Assembly: GCF_024679245.1 (NCBI RefSeq)
Contig: NC_090184.1
Coordinates: forward strand, 7,658,047 to 7,722,046
DNA length: 64,000 bases
Direction: 5' to 3'
Source of the DNA: Pseudorasbora parva
Lineage: Eukaryota; Chordata; Actinopteri; Cypriniformes; Gobionidae
Shown here: piece by piece, positions 1-10,264 of the stretch
How the letters are laid out: each line of letters opens with the position of its first letter
How positions within the stretch are numbered: the first letter of the stretch is position 1
Translations under genes and position numbers: made by a program
Notes under the pieces: model-generated
The model's input: the letters and a program-made list of their open reading frames with translations, nothing else
Told to the model about the DNA's origin: nothing
The model's database searches: none

Positions 1-2265
1 TGGAAGGAAGCAATTATTGTCCCTATAAGAAAACCAGGGAAAGATTCTAGTAAACCAACAAGTTATAGACCCATTGCCTTAACATCCCATGTATGTAAGC
101 TAATGGAAAGAATGATAAATGAGAGACTAATGTACATTGTAGAAAAAAGAGGTATGGTGGCTGAATGTCAGAGTGGATTTAGAAGAGGGAGGAATACAAT
201 GGATGCAGTATTAAGCTTGGAAGATGACATAAGGAAAGCACAAGTAAATAAAGAGATGGTAGTGGCAGTATTCTTTGATGTAGAAAAAGCATATGATATG
301 CTATGGAGAGAGGGATTATTGATTAAATTGCATAATATGGGAATTGGTGGGAAACTATTTAACTGGGTAAAGGATTTCCTTGAAGGGAGGAAAATTCAGG
401 TCAAGATAGGGGCAGACTTATCAAGTGAATATATAATAGAGAACGGAACACCTCAGGGAAGTGTAATAAGTCCCACTTTGTTTTCGATAATGATAAATGA
501 TATATATGGAAATATACCAGTAGGGATGGGAAGATCACTGTTTGCGGATGATGGGGCAATCTGGAAAAAAGGAAGAAATGTAGAACATATAGTTAAAAAA
601 GTACAAGAAGGGATCCAGCAGGTTGAGAAGTGGGGAATAAAGTGGGGTTTTAAATTTTCTATAGAGAAAACTAAAGTGATGTTTTTTACAGGGAAGAAAA
701 TCAAGGACAATATCCATTTAAAACTATATGGAAGTAATTTGGAGAAAGTTAAAACATTTCGCTTTTTAGGAGTACACTTTGATGCAAGGTTAACATGGGT
801 AGAGCATGTCAGGAATGTGGAGGACAAGTGTAAGAAAGTAATAAATATAATGAGATGTTTAACAGGACTAGAATGGGGTGCAGATTGTAAATCGCTGAAG
901 TATATATATTTAAGTTTAATAAGATCAAGGATGGATTATGGAAGTGTGGCATATGGATCAGCAGCCAAATCTGTACTAATGAGGCTTGATGTAATGCAGG
1001 CGAAAGCACTGAGATTATGTTTAGGAGCTGTAAAAACATCACCAGTATGTGCTCTTCAAGTTGAAGCAGGAGAAATGCCATTGAACATACGACGTAAACA
1101 GTTGCTTGTAAATTATTGGATAAATATAAAAGGACATGGAAATAGTCATCCTATCAAAAGAATACTGCAAGATAACTGGGAAAGGGAGAGAGCACAAAAG
1201 TTAAGTTTTGGGTGGATAGGAGATGCGGCAGCTAAAGACTTGGGAGTGTATGAAAAGGAGATTTGTTCAACTGTAACATGGCCTGATATCCCGGTTTGGA
1301 ATCTAGAAATCATGGAAGTTGATTTTAAGTTACTGCAAGCCAAAACAGCTAGCAATAGTATAGATTTGGCAGCTGAATTTTATAGATATACAGGAAATAA
1401 ATATAAAGATTACATACAGATCTATACAGATGGTTCAAAGGATCCAGAAACAGGGAAAACTGGATCTGCAGTTTACATTTTTAATCAAAGAAGTGAGATT
1501 TGCAGACGAACTACCAATGATCTGAGTGTATATACAGTGGAATTATACGCTATTATGATGGCATTAGAATGGATTGAGGAAAACAAAATAAGTAAAGCAT
1601 TAATTGGAAGTGACTCTTTATCAGCATTGTACAGAGTCAGGATAGGCAAGTCAAATAGTCATCAGGACTTACTGTATACAATATTGACAATATACACAAG
1701 AATAAGGGAAAAAAGTAGTAAGATTCAACTGATTTGGATTCCAGCGCATATCGGCATTGTGGGTAATGAGAGAGTGGACAAGTTAGCCAAACAAGCTGTT
1801 AAAAAAGAGAGTATTGAAACAAATATTAAGTTGTCAAAATCAGAAGGGAAGAGTATTATATGGAAAGAAACCATTAGAGAATGGCAAAGTCAGTGGAACA
1901 GGGAAATTAAAGGGAGACATTTGTATAATATTCAAAATAAAGTTGGGGATGTGAAGAATAGGGGAGGAAATAGAAGAGAAGAAATAGTTATGACCAGATT
2001 AAGGATAGGTCACAGTAATTTGAATAGCACTCTACATATTATAAGGAAGCATCCAACGGGTTTTTGTGGGTATTGTCAGGTTGCAGAAACTACAGAGCAT
2101 GTGCTGATGAGTTGCAAACAGTATGATGAACAAAGAAAAGAAATGATGGAAGAATTAGGAAAAGAGACAGGAATGAAGGAAATACTGGAAAGTGGGGCGA
2201 ATGAACAAAGAAGAGGAAGTTTTTTCATTTTTTTAAGAACGACAGGTCTGATGAAAAGAATATGA
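1..2265 (+). CDS. LINE ORF2 fragment: reverse transcriptase, RNase H and CCHC
   Basis: The frame is open from base 1 to the stop at 2263-2265, so the real start lies outside the window (754 codons visible). Reverse transcriptase blocks are clear: a GFRRGRNT block, FFDVEKAYD, GTPQGSVISPTLF, and the catalytic FADD box near 541-552. An RNase H domain follows, with YTDGSKD near 1422, an ELYAIMMALEW helix, a GSDSLSAL block, and a NERVDKLAK block near 1770. Together these give the four acidic residues of that fold. A C-terminal Cys-Cys-His-Cys cluster (CGYC, then H and C) sits near 2065-2115. No frameshift or stop interrupts the visible part, which suggests a young copy. The encoded enzyme would make cDNA at a nicked target site. 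Family assignment is from motifs only. Confidence 0.88.
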   Translation, partial: WKEAIIVPIRKPGKDSSKPTSYRPIALTSHVCKLMERMINERLMYIVEKRGMVAECQSGFRRGRNTMDAVLSLEDDIRKAQVNKEMVVAVFFDVEKAYDMLWREGLLIKLHNMGIGGKLFNWVKDFLEGRKIQVKIGADLSSEYIIENGTPQGSVISPTLFSIMINDIYGNIPVGMGRSLFADDGAIWKKGRNVEHIVKKVQEGIQQVEKWGIKWGFKFSIEKTKVMFFTGKKIKDNIHLKLYGSNLEKVKTFRFLGVHFDARLTWVEHVRNVEDKCKKVINIMRCLTGLEWGADCKSLKYIYLSLIRSRMDYGSVAYGSAAKSVLMRLDVMQAKALRLCLGAVKTSPVCALQVEAGEMPLNIRRKQLLVNYWINIKGHGNSHPIKRILQDNWERERAQKLSFGWIGDAAAKDLGVYEKEICSTVTWPDIPVWNLEIMEVDFKLLQAKTASNSIDLAAEFYRYTGNKYKDYIQIYTDGSKDPETGKTGSAVYIFNQRSEICRRTTNDLSVYTVELYAIMMALEWIEENKISKALIGSDSLSALYRVRIGKSNSHQDLLYTILTIYTRIREKSSKIQLIWIPAHIGIVGNERVDKLAKQAVKKESIETNIKLSKSEGKSIIWKETIREWQSQWNREIKGRHLYNIQNKVGDVKNRGGNRREEIVMTRLRIGHSNLNSTLHIIRKHPTGFCGYCQVAETTEHVLMSCKQYDEQRKEMMEELGKETGMKEILESGANEQRRGSFFIFLRTTGLMKRI

Positions 2266-2369
2266 TGTAATGGATATTACAGGAAAGTGAAACCGGAAGA
2301 TGGCAGTAGTGCAACACTAATGGATGCAAGCTGCCGTTAAACCCTAAAGAAGAAGAAGAAGAAGAAGCA
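1..2369 (+). mobile_element. I-superfamily LINE, 3' part
   Basis: This is the 3' portion of a non-LTR retrotransposon that runs off the left window edge. It carries an open RT-RNase H frame, about 100 bp of 3' UTR, and ends in a (GAA)n tract at about 2346-2369. The tail abuts sequence (from 2370) that is uninterrupted in the sister copy at about 30048, so the insertion point can be read directly. A terminal short tandem tail and an RNase H domain are typical of I-like LINEs. The exact clade (I or Nimb) is an inference. Confidence 0.85.
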
Positions 2370-2561
2370 GTCTTTGTGGAATCCTTGTTATGTCTACATA
2401 TCCTGTTTCCCCTGTGTTGGTGTGTTTTGAGTTTATGGTTTTGGAACCAGTTGTTTAGCCCCCTCGTGGGTTTTGTTTTGTGTTGTTTATTTTATGTTTA
2501 ATAAATTCACATTTCCCTGCAACAGAGTTCTCACCTTAGTGTTTTTTAGTGTAACGTGACA
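2370..2561 (+). mobile_element. Solo LTR remnant split by the LINE
   Basis: This is the 3' half of a putative LTR whose full form is at 29878-30236. It has AATAAA near the end and terminates in GTGACA. The LINE at 1-2369 interrupts it. Because this LTR lies outside the inverted-repeat element in both copies, it shows that copies 1 and 2 arose by segmental duplication rather than two independent insertions. Confidence 0.6.
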
Positions 2562-3457
2562 GATGCATTTAACATTAACATATAACATTTATTCACCTAT
2601 ATATCTGCTTATTGATTTACATATTTGCATATTTATAAATTTATTGACTTATTCATTCATGAATTTATTTATTTTTAATTTATGCAGGTTTGGTCCTCCA
2701 TACATGTCGTCCGACACCCATAAGACCTTTGTTCATCTTCAGATACAAATGAAGATATTTTTGTTGAAATCCGATGGCTCAGAAAGGCTTTCATTGACAC
2801 CAATGTCATTTCCTCTCTTAAGACTCATAAAGGCACTAAAGATGTCATTACAAAGCCCATCTCACTACAGCGGCTCTACAATCATTTATGAAGCGGCGAA
2901 ATAACCCTAAATAACGATTTCTGTAGTGATGGGCCGATTTCAAAACAGCTTCCCGAAGCTTCAAATCGTTATGAATCAGTGTATCGATTCATGATTCAGA
3001 TCGCCAAAGTCACGTGATTTCAGCAGTTTGGCGGTTTGACACGCGATCTGAAACGTGAATCGTTACACTGATTCATTATGCTTCGAAGCTTTGGGAAGCT
3101 CTTTTGAAATCATATATATATATATATGCACTCAAAATTGTTGGTACCCCAGGTAAATATGATCAAATATGGCTGTAAAAAATAAATCTGCATTGTTTGT
3201 CCTTTTGATCTTTTATTAAAAAAAATCACAAAAATCTAACCTTTCATTGAAGCAAAAGAATTGAAAATGGGGGTACATCACATTGTGAAATTAACGCTTT
3301 TCTCCAAAACACTTTGGCCACAATTGTTGGTACCCTTTTATGAAATACTTTTTGAAACCTCCTTTTCCGAAGATAACAGCTTTTATTCTCCTTCTATAAT
3401 GCCTGATGAGTTTGAAGAACACCTGACGAGATCAGAGACCATTCCTCCATACTGAAT

Positions 3458-3998
3458 GCCAGCAGCCATATCAACCTGTTGCCCAAGACTGGTTTCCCAC
3501 TGAAGCTAAGCAGGGCTGAGCCTGGCCAGTACCTGGATGGGAGACCAACTGGGAAAACCAGGCAGTTGCTGGTAGAGGTGTTAGTGAGGCCAGCAGGGGG
3601 TGCTCACCCTGTGGTCTGTGTGGGTCCTAACACCCCAGTATAGTGATGGGGATACTGTACTGTCAAAGAGCACCGTCTTTCGGATGAGATGTTAAACCGA
3701 GGTCCCGACTCTCTGTGGTCATTAAAAATCCCAGGATATCCTTCGATAAAGAGTAGGGGTGTAACCCCGGCATCCTGGCAAAATTTGCCCATTGGCCCCT
3801 GTCCATCATGGCCTCCTAATCTTCCCCCTCTCCTGATTGGCTTCATCACTCGGTCTCCTCTCCACCATAAGCTGGTGTGTGGTGAGCGTTCTGGCGCAAT
3901 ATGGCTGCCGTCGCATCATCCAGGTGGATGCTGCACACTGGTGGTGGTTGAGGAGATTCCCCCTTCTATGTAAAGCGCTATATAAATGTAACAAATTA
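3458..3998 (+). mobile_element. 5S rRNA-derived SINE (SINE3-like), copy 1
   Basis: The head resembles 5S rRNA, including the internal promoter region (AAGCTAAGCAGGGCTGAGCC, then GGATGGGAGACC). It is followed by an unrelated body and a tail ending in GCGCTATATAAATGTAA, which resembles a LINE 3' end. This arrangement matches SINE3 elements described in zebrafish. It is inserted in the degenerate Tc1-like element. Copy 2 has the same SINE at 32963-33504, so the insertion predates the duplication. Confidence 0.85.
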
Positions 3999-4948
3999 GG
4001 AATCTCCCCAGATCCAATGCTGGTGCTTCTTCTCTTCAGTTCAGCCACACATCTTCTATAGGGTTCAGGTCAGGGAACTGGGATGGTCATGGGAGAAGCT
4101 TCATTTTGTGCTCAGTGACACATGTGTGTGTTGATTTTGATGTTTGTTTTGGATCGTTGTCCAAACGGGAGATCCAACCATGGCCCATTATAAGATTTGT
4201 AGCAGAATCCATCAGGTTTTGATTTTTTATCTTTCGGTATTTGCTAGAATACATGATACCATGTATCTGAACAAGATGTCCAGGACCTCCAGCAAAAAAA
4301 AAAAAAGGCCCACAACATTAAAGATCACGTGGTATTTTTAGCCGTGGGCATGGGGCACTTTTTATCCCTGTTTGCACCAAACCCATCTGTTAGATTTGCT
4401 GCCAAAAAGCTATTTTATAGTTTCATCTGACAGGGTTGTTTGATTTTTTTTTCTTTCTGACCCCAAGACTCAACTAATCTCTGCGGTTCTCCATCTGTGA
4501 TCCTTGGAGAGTCTTTGTGCACTCAATCGTTCCTCCTCGCCGTGCATTAGGACAATATACACACACGTGTATTTTGTAACATATTTAGTTAAATGGAGCT
4601 TCTTAATTATTGCCCTGATGGTGGAAATGGGGATTTTCAATGCTTTAGCTATTTTCCTACAGCCCTTTTTCTATTTTGTGAAGCTCAAAAATCTTTTGCT
4701 GCACATCAGAACTATATTCTTTGGTTTCACTCATTGTGATAAATGATTAAGGGAATGATGTGATAATGATTAAGGAATGATGTGATAAATGATTAAGGAT
4801 CAGGAAAGGATAATCAGAATGATAATGATTAAGGAATGATGTGATAAATGATTAAGGGAATTTGGCTTTTATGTCTCCTTATATTTATACTCCTGTGAAA
4901 CAAGACATCATAGCTGGACACTTTCATGTTCCTTGTCACCCTGGTGTG

Positions 4949-5109
<161 letters not shown>

Positions 5110-5288
5110 GTAAATATACTTTTTTACTCATTTAAAATTCTGGCCAACGTGCTTTAGAGAAAATAATTTATTTCATAAATTGATTTACCCCCCATTTTCA
5201 ATTATTTTACTTAAATGAAAGGTTGGATATTTGTGATTTTTTTAAATAAAAGATCAAAGGGATAAACAATGGAGATTATTTTTTTACA

Positions 5289-5291
<3 letters not shown>

Positions 5292-5378
<87 letters not shown>
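5292..5378. repeat. (TA)n microsatellite
   Basis: About 87 bp of TA near the end of the degenerate Tc1-like element. Copy 2 has only a short TATATATATA at about 34685. Confidence 0.95.
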
Positions 5379-5381
<3 letters not shown>

Positions 5382-6825
5382 TTTCTCCCTGAAAATCACT
5401 GGAAGTATGACCAGAGCTGTACATATCTGTACGACAGAAGGTGTTAGGGATGTAACAGTTTAAATAAAAAAGTTGTTTGTATCATAGTTTTAGAGTCACG
5501 ATAAATAATTGTAGAGCCACAGTAGTGAGATGGGCTTTGTAACGACGTCTTTAGTGCCTTTATGGGTCTTCCGAAGATGAACGGAGGTCTTACGGGTGTC
5601 GGACGACATGTCTGGAGGACCAAACCTGCATTTTTTTGTAACTCATTGTCATGGATCAGTAGATGTTATAGTCCATAACTACATAATATTCTCTGTAAAG
5701 TGTCGTGTAGAGCTGAAAATCATGATTTCTTGTTGTGTTGATTGGTCAATGTCAGTTATGTTACCAAGGTAGAGTTACAGTTTGAACTGAACTGACAGTC
5801 ATTCACAGAGAAACACACTCTCTCCCTCTCTCACACCTCAGACTGTCAACATGCTCACTCTACCTTGGTAACAGAGTTTGACGGAAACAAAAGCGACTGA
5901 CTAATTAGAAAAACAAAAATCACGATTTCAGAATATATATAATATATTTCTATAGATATATAGAAATATATAGATATTAAACTTGAGTATTTTGCAATCA
6001 GTTGTTGAAAGGGTGTCATTCAATAGAAAAATTGCCTTTTTATAAGGAACTGAATTTAACTGAATTTTTTTTGTCAAATTTGACACAGTTAAGGTACAAA
6101 CGGGCTTGTCCCTGGGGTAGTATAATGGTTTTTTATATTAATACATATTTTTTATTTAATCATATTTTAGTTAGTTAGGTCTTATTTTATCATTCCCGTA
6201 ATGGTTTAGTATTTTATGAGTTAAAGAACTCTGCCTCGTCTTTTGTCCAAACATACCACGCCATCTTTACTGACGTCAGGTGACCTGTAAATGGGAAAAA
6301 CTGTTTCCATTGCAGTTTTGTGAAATATTCCTTTTTCGAATTGTCTGAGAAACCACCTCATGCAAGCGTAAAAACTTTTTTATGATATATGGGTGTTTTG
6401 GCGAAATGTACGTTTCCATGGGGCGTATTTTCAATTCGTAATTTACATTAAATAAGAAGGTAGAATTTGTGAAGATATGCCAAAAGATCTGCCATAGGAC
6501 AGATGTAGGTTGTGTCTTATTCTGGCTCTGATTGGATTAAATGCAATCTTTTGTTAAGAACTCCATTACAATATATAAGTAGTGGAACATCTTAGGCACA
6601 TCTGTTGAGTGAGTTGTTGAATTATTCAATAAATAGAGTCTTTCAAAACAATAATTCATTCAGGAATAAAGCAACGCTATTGTGTATTGCTCTGAGATGC
6701 TCAACTGGTTATCCTGATGAAAATAATGATTAAAATCTACATTACTTCTTGTTTATGCATGTTGTACTATTGACTGTTGATAATGACCGTTTAATGACAG
6801 GAGTGTGTGTGTGTGTGGGCATATT

Positions 6826-7102
6826 TTTGTGACATATGAGGACACAAATGTGTATAATGACATGGGTATGACACAGGTATTACAGGAGAGGGTGAAATAT
6901 GAGGACATTGGCCATATCCCTACTTTTCAAAATGCTTACAAATCATACAGGATGAGTTTTTTTGAGAAAGTAAAAATGCAGAATGTTTCCTGTGATGGGT
7001 AGGTTTAGGGGCAGGGGCAGTGTAGGGGGATAGAAAATACGGTTTGTACAGTATAAAAACCATTACGCCTATGGAATGTCCCCATATGTCACAAAAACAA
7101 AC
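6826..7102. mobile_element. MITE-like repeat with inverted ends, copy 1
   Basis: The ends are inverted (TTTTTGTGACATATGAGGAC at the left, complement of it near 7080-7098). There is no coding content. Copy 2 has it at about 36118-36398. Copy 3 lacks it, because copy 3 stops at the adjacent microsatellite. The superfamily is unknown. Confidence 0.5.
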
Positions 7103-7125
7103 TGTGTGCGTGCGTGCGTGCGTGC

Positions 7126-7186
<61 letters not shown>
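7103..7186. repeat. (TG)n / (CG)n microsatellite
   Basis: A mixed GTGC, GC and long GT tract. It marks the edge of homology with inverted copy 3: the matching region of copy 3 ends at about 59940, just where this tract would begin. Confidence 0.95.
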
Positions 7187-7187
<1 letters not shown>

Positions 7188-7489
7188 TCATTTTTTAATT
7201 GAATTACAGTTACTTCTGATGTAACTTAGTACACCATAGACTAGGATATAACAATTCTATATAAAACAATCCTACTAGATATTCATAAATGTTTTTAATG
7301 ATATTTTTTTTGAGAGCGAGAGTAATGGTAGTAATCTAACACTGTTGCAGAAGCTAGTAATTAATTTTTTTTTTTAAAGAAAAACTTACCCAATCGTGTG
7401 CATAAACCTACATTATATTAGAAGATTAATGTTTTAAAGAATTAGAATTAGTAGGCTACGCCCCAAATAGTAGTAAGCCTTTGGTAAAA

Positions 7490-7836
7490 AGAGTGTTCCA
7501 AAGGTACCCGGATGGTTTACTATTTCCGGCCACAATTTGAAGTGCGGATCGATGTACACTCTAACAGCAAATATTGCCCACAATCCATTGCACGATGGAC
7601 TAGAATTCGATTAGAACGACAAACATGGATAAAAAGTTTTTAAAAAATACAAACATTTGCGAGTGTTTGAGCTCACTGTGACATCATAGTGGAGATTCCG
7701 TTCTGGCAGCTGTAAATTGCAGATCTGACTCTGGTTTGCAGTTAGTGCGTTTTGAATGAATAGAGTGAAAGACTTTCGAGACTTTGCAGATATCGACGAC
7801 AAGTATTGAATTATCTCTCAGCATTCAGTGTCCATA
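7490..7836 (+). promoter_or_regulatory. Conserved 5' flank of the two-exon gene
   Basis: This ~340-bp flank is conserved in all three gene copies (36790-37149, and inverted at 59301-59640). It contains no recognisable transposon ends and is not open reading frame. A GGATAAAAAG motif lies near 7627, but no convincing TATA box or start site can be assigned. It is called regulatory only because of position and conservation, and it probably holds the 5' UTR and promoter. Confidence 0.35.
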
Positions 7837-9498
7837 ATGGCGCTGGTTAGCAGTTTATTAAGACAACTGTTTGATTGTTTTGCTCCCTTCTTGCGAAGAA
7901 GGGATGCACCACAGCAGTGTGTGGAGCAAGAATCAGCGGCAGTAGAGAAACTTCCAGAGGAGCGTGAGGCCTTCGACGGCACTGCCAATGACAGGAAGAG
8001 ACGCCGCAAGGTACCTACACTGTAAAAAAATTATTTAGAAAAAAAGTTACCTGGTTGCCTTAAAATTTTGAGTTCATTGAAATTAAAATTTGTAGTTAAT
8101 ACAATGAACATTTGTTTTGAGATTCGACAACATTTATTATAATATTATTAAAAGATTTTGTAAGCATATTGGGTAATTGTGTGTGTTTTATTTCTGATGA
8201 CGCAGTGAAACATGCCAAATAGTGCTATTTTCATGATTTATCACATTTTGTATGTGGTTCAGATACAATAATATTTAGATTTTCTATTTATTAAACAAAT
8301 TTCCTTCATTGTATCAACTCAAATTTTTAATTTCAATAAACTCAAAATTTTAGGGCAACCAGGTTACTTACTTTTTAAAGTTAAACCAACAAAAACCAAC
8401 ATTTTTTTTTAACAGTGTAAGAATTGCCCGCTTGGAGAGAGAGAGGAGGAAAGAGAGGTGAAGATCAGTAAGGGAGGCAGTCACAAAGAGGAAGCTGAAA
8501 TAACACAGAGAGGACGTGTACATCAGAAAAAAAGAGAGGTGCACAGTCTGGAAAAGTTGATGGAGGGAGGAAGTGAGCTTCAAGTGGATCCCCCCAAACT
8601 GTTGGCGGTTCCTTCATGTTCCGATGAAGTTGTTTCCCTCCAACGCTCTTCATCCCAGATGCTTCCTGTGGTGGTTCCTCCACGCCCCACTCCAGCACCT
8701 GATGAAATGTTTTCCATCCGACACTCTTCATCACAAGTACGTCATCCCAAACGGCTTCCTCCGAGCCCCACTCCTGCACATGAGGAAGTGGTTGCTCTTC
8801 ATCGTCCTCCCAGCCGGAAGCCTCTGCCGTTCGCTTGTTCCCCGTTTGAGCCACTGAGCCCCACTCCTGCACATGAGGAAGTGGTTGCTCTTCAGCGTCC
8901 TCCCAGCCGGAAGCCTCTGCCGTTCGCTTGTTCCCCGTTTGAGTCAGCTCCAGAACTCATTCTGGTGGACATAGAGGATGACGAGAGCGAGTATGTGACG
9001 TTTACAGGGAAGACCTTCTGCGCCAGTGACTTAGTCAAGTCTGAGCGCCCTCAAATGCCGGAGCTTGAAAAGAAACCGAGACTAATGGTTGCTTGGATGG
9101 AGAAGGACTGCGAGGTGCAGGAGGAAGTGTGGGCAGACGAAGTGGTGGAGGTCCAGGAATTTGTGGAAGAGGAAGGTGACCCCAGTGAAATCGGAGATGC
9201 TCACGCCATACAAGGCCATTTGGATGATGCTTTTCAGATTGATGAACGTGTAGACTCTCCTGAGGGTCCCCAGAATAAGACCCAGGACAATGCGACCGTC
9301 CAGAAAATGTGCAAAAGAAAAGGGCCACTTGTTCTGTTCACCTGGGCAGCGAAGAAGGCCAAGAAAATACAGGAGAAGAAATTACTCAAGGAGAAGGAGC
9401 AACAAGAAAAAGAGTTACTGCTTGAACGCTACATAAATGAACCGAAACTGAAACACTTGTGGATAAATAAGCATAACCGCAACTACTGCTCCTCCTAG
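7837..9498 (+). CDS. Uncharacterised two-exon protein, copy 1 (exons 7837-8010, 8416-9498)
   Basis: I do not recognise this gene. Exon 1 (58 codons) ends at CGCAAG|GT. Exon 2 starts after a T-rich tract and CAG, and ends in TAG at 9496-9498, giving 418 aa. From the N-terminus: an amphipathic or hydrophobic start (MALVSSLLRQLFDCFAPFLR), a basic RKRRRK cluster at about residues 53-58, and Glu/Lys-rich sequence. Then come four imperfect ~30-aa Pro-rich repeats (about 126-235, with PTPAP/H-EEVV-LQRPPSRKP units), two acidic stretches (about 241-251 and 286-315), and a Lys/Glu-rich probable coiled coil (about 369-397). There is no signal peptide and no enzyme motif. AATAAA follows at 9533-9538. The only intron is a MITE (8018-8417). 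I chose the ATG at 7837 because all copies share it and no in-frame ATG lies upstream. The product could be a nuclear or scaffold-like protein; function is unknown. Confidence 0.72.
8018..8417. mobile_element. MITE forming the intron of the two-exon gene, copy 1
   Basis: The element runs from CACTGTAAAAAAA to TTTTTTTAACAGTG, with terminal inverted repeats of about 100 bp (both contain an ACCTGGTTGCC block) and TA on each side (8016-8017, 8418-8419). The intron (8011-8415) almost coincides with it. The 5' splice site GTACCT is host exon sequence, while the 3' splice site, polypyrimidine tract plus CAG, is the MITE end. The same is true in copies 2 and 3. Confidence 0.85.
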
Positions 9499-9532
9499 TG
9501 CAGCTCATCCCTCTTTACCTTTACCCTCTGTA

Positions 9533-9538
9533 AATAAA
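9533..9538 (+). terminator. Polyadenylation signal AATAAA
   Basis: It lies 35 nt after the stop codon of the two-exon gene and is conserved in copy 2 (38822-38827) and copy 3 (complement 57619-57624). This supports transcription by RNA polymerase II. Confidence 0.6.
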
Positions 9539-9859
9539 AAAGAGTGCATACTAAAAGTTGAAAGATCCATGACTCTTCCTGACTTTTAAATAAATAAATA
9601 AATCACTTTATTTTGACGATAATGATGTATATTAAAATATAGTTATTTTTGCTTAAAATAAGGTATCAACATTTTTGATACGACTGAAATGTCATAATTC
9701 TTATCACCATTTTCAAAATCATTTAAAAATCTAATATAGCCTAAAATAAACTCTCAAGCTTACTGAAGACAACCACACACAATAGAACAAAAACACTAAT
9801 AAAACAGACCTTCCGTATTTAATTGTAATATTGTATATTGTCTAAAGAAAGCAAAAAAT

Positions 9860-10177
9860 TGTGGTGTGACAGGCAGCGGGGCGAGGGACCGCGAAAGCGG
9901 GCAGGTGTTGACGAGTGCCAGCTGCATGGCACACTGGTCTCGTCTCGCGGCCATGTGACGGGAGCATAAAAGAAGGAGCAAGGGCTGCGGAAGACGAGAG
10001 AGGACCAGGCCTGGATTTTACGTTATGTTTTGTTTATGTTTTATTATGTTTATGTGGGCAGTCGTCCGTGAGGGGCTGCCCGCGGTTTTACTTTCGTTTT
10101 GTTTATTTATGTTGAATTAAAGTTTTGAAAAGTTCGCCGGTTCCCGCCTCCTTCCTTCCGATCTAAGATTCGTTACA
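9860..10177 (+). mobile_element. Solo LTR with 5-bp target duplication, copy 1
   Basis: This 318-bp LTR starts TGTGGTG and ends CGTTACA. AAAAT lies on both sides (9855-9859, 10178-10182). It contains a GCATAAAAG TATA-like box and AATTAAA. Copy 3 has the empty site with one AAAAT (near 57300), which defines the ends exactly. Copy 2 has the same LTR at 39149-39466. A diverged relative is at about 51278. A gypsy-type origin is likely from the 5-bp duplication and size. Confidence 0.85.
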
Positions 10178-10264
10178 AAAATACAGATGTTTTCTTTCTT
10201 TGGTTTTCAGGTTTTTCCAGTTATGATACGACTTGAATAGTAATGACTATTATAACTCCATGTA

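Noticed and set aside
3458..3600. A genuine 5S rRNA gene
   Set aside because: Only the head resembles 5S rRNA, with substitutions, and it is fused to a SINE body and LINE-like tail.
8465..9328. Antisense frames in the two-exon gene
   Set aside because: They mirror the Pro-rich and Glu-rich sense codons. Splice sites and the polyA signal support the sense strand.
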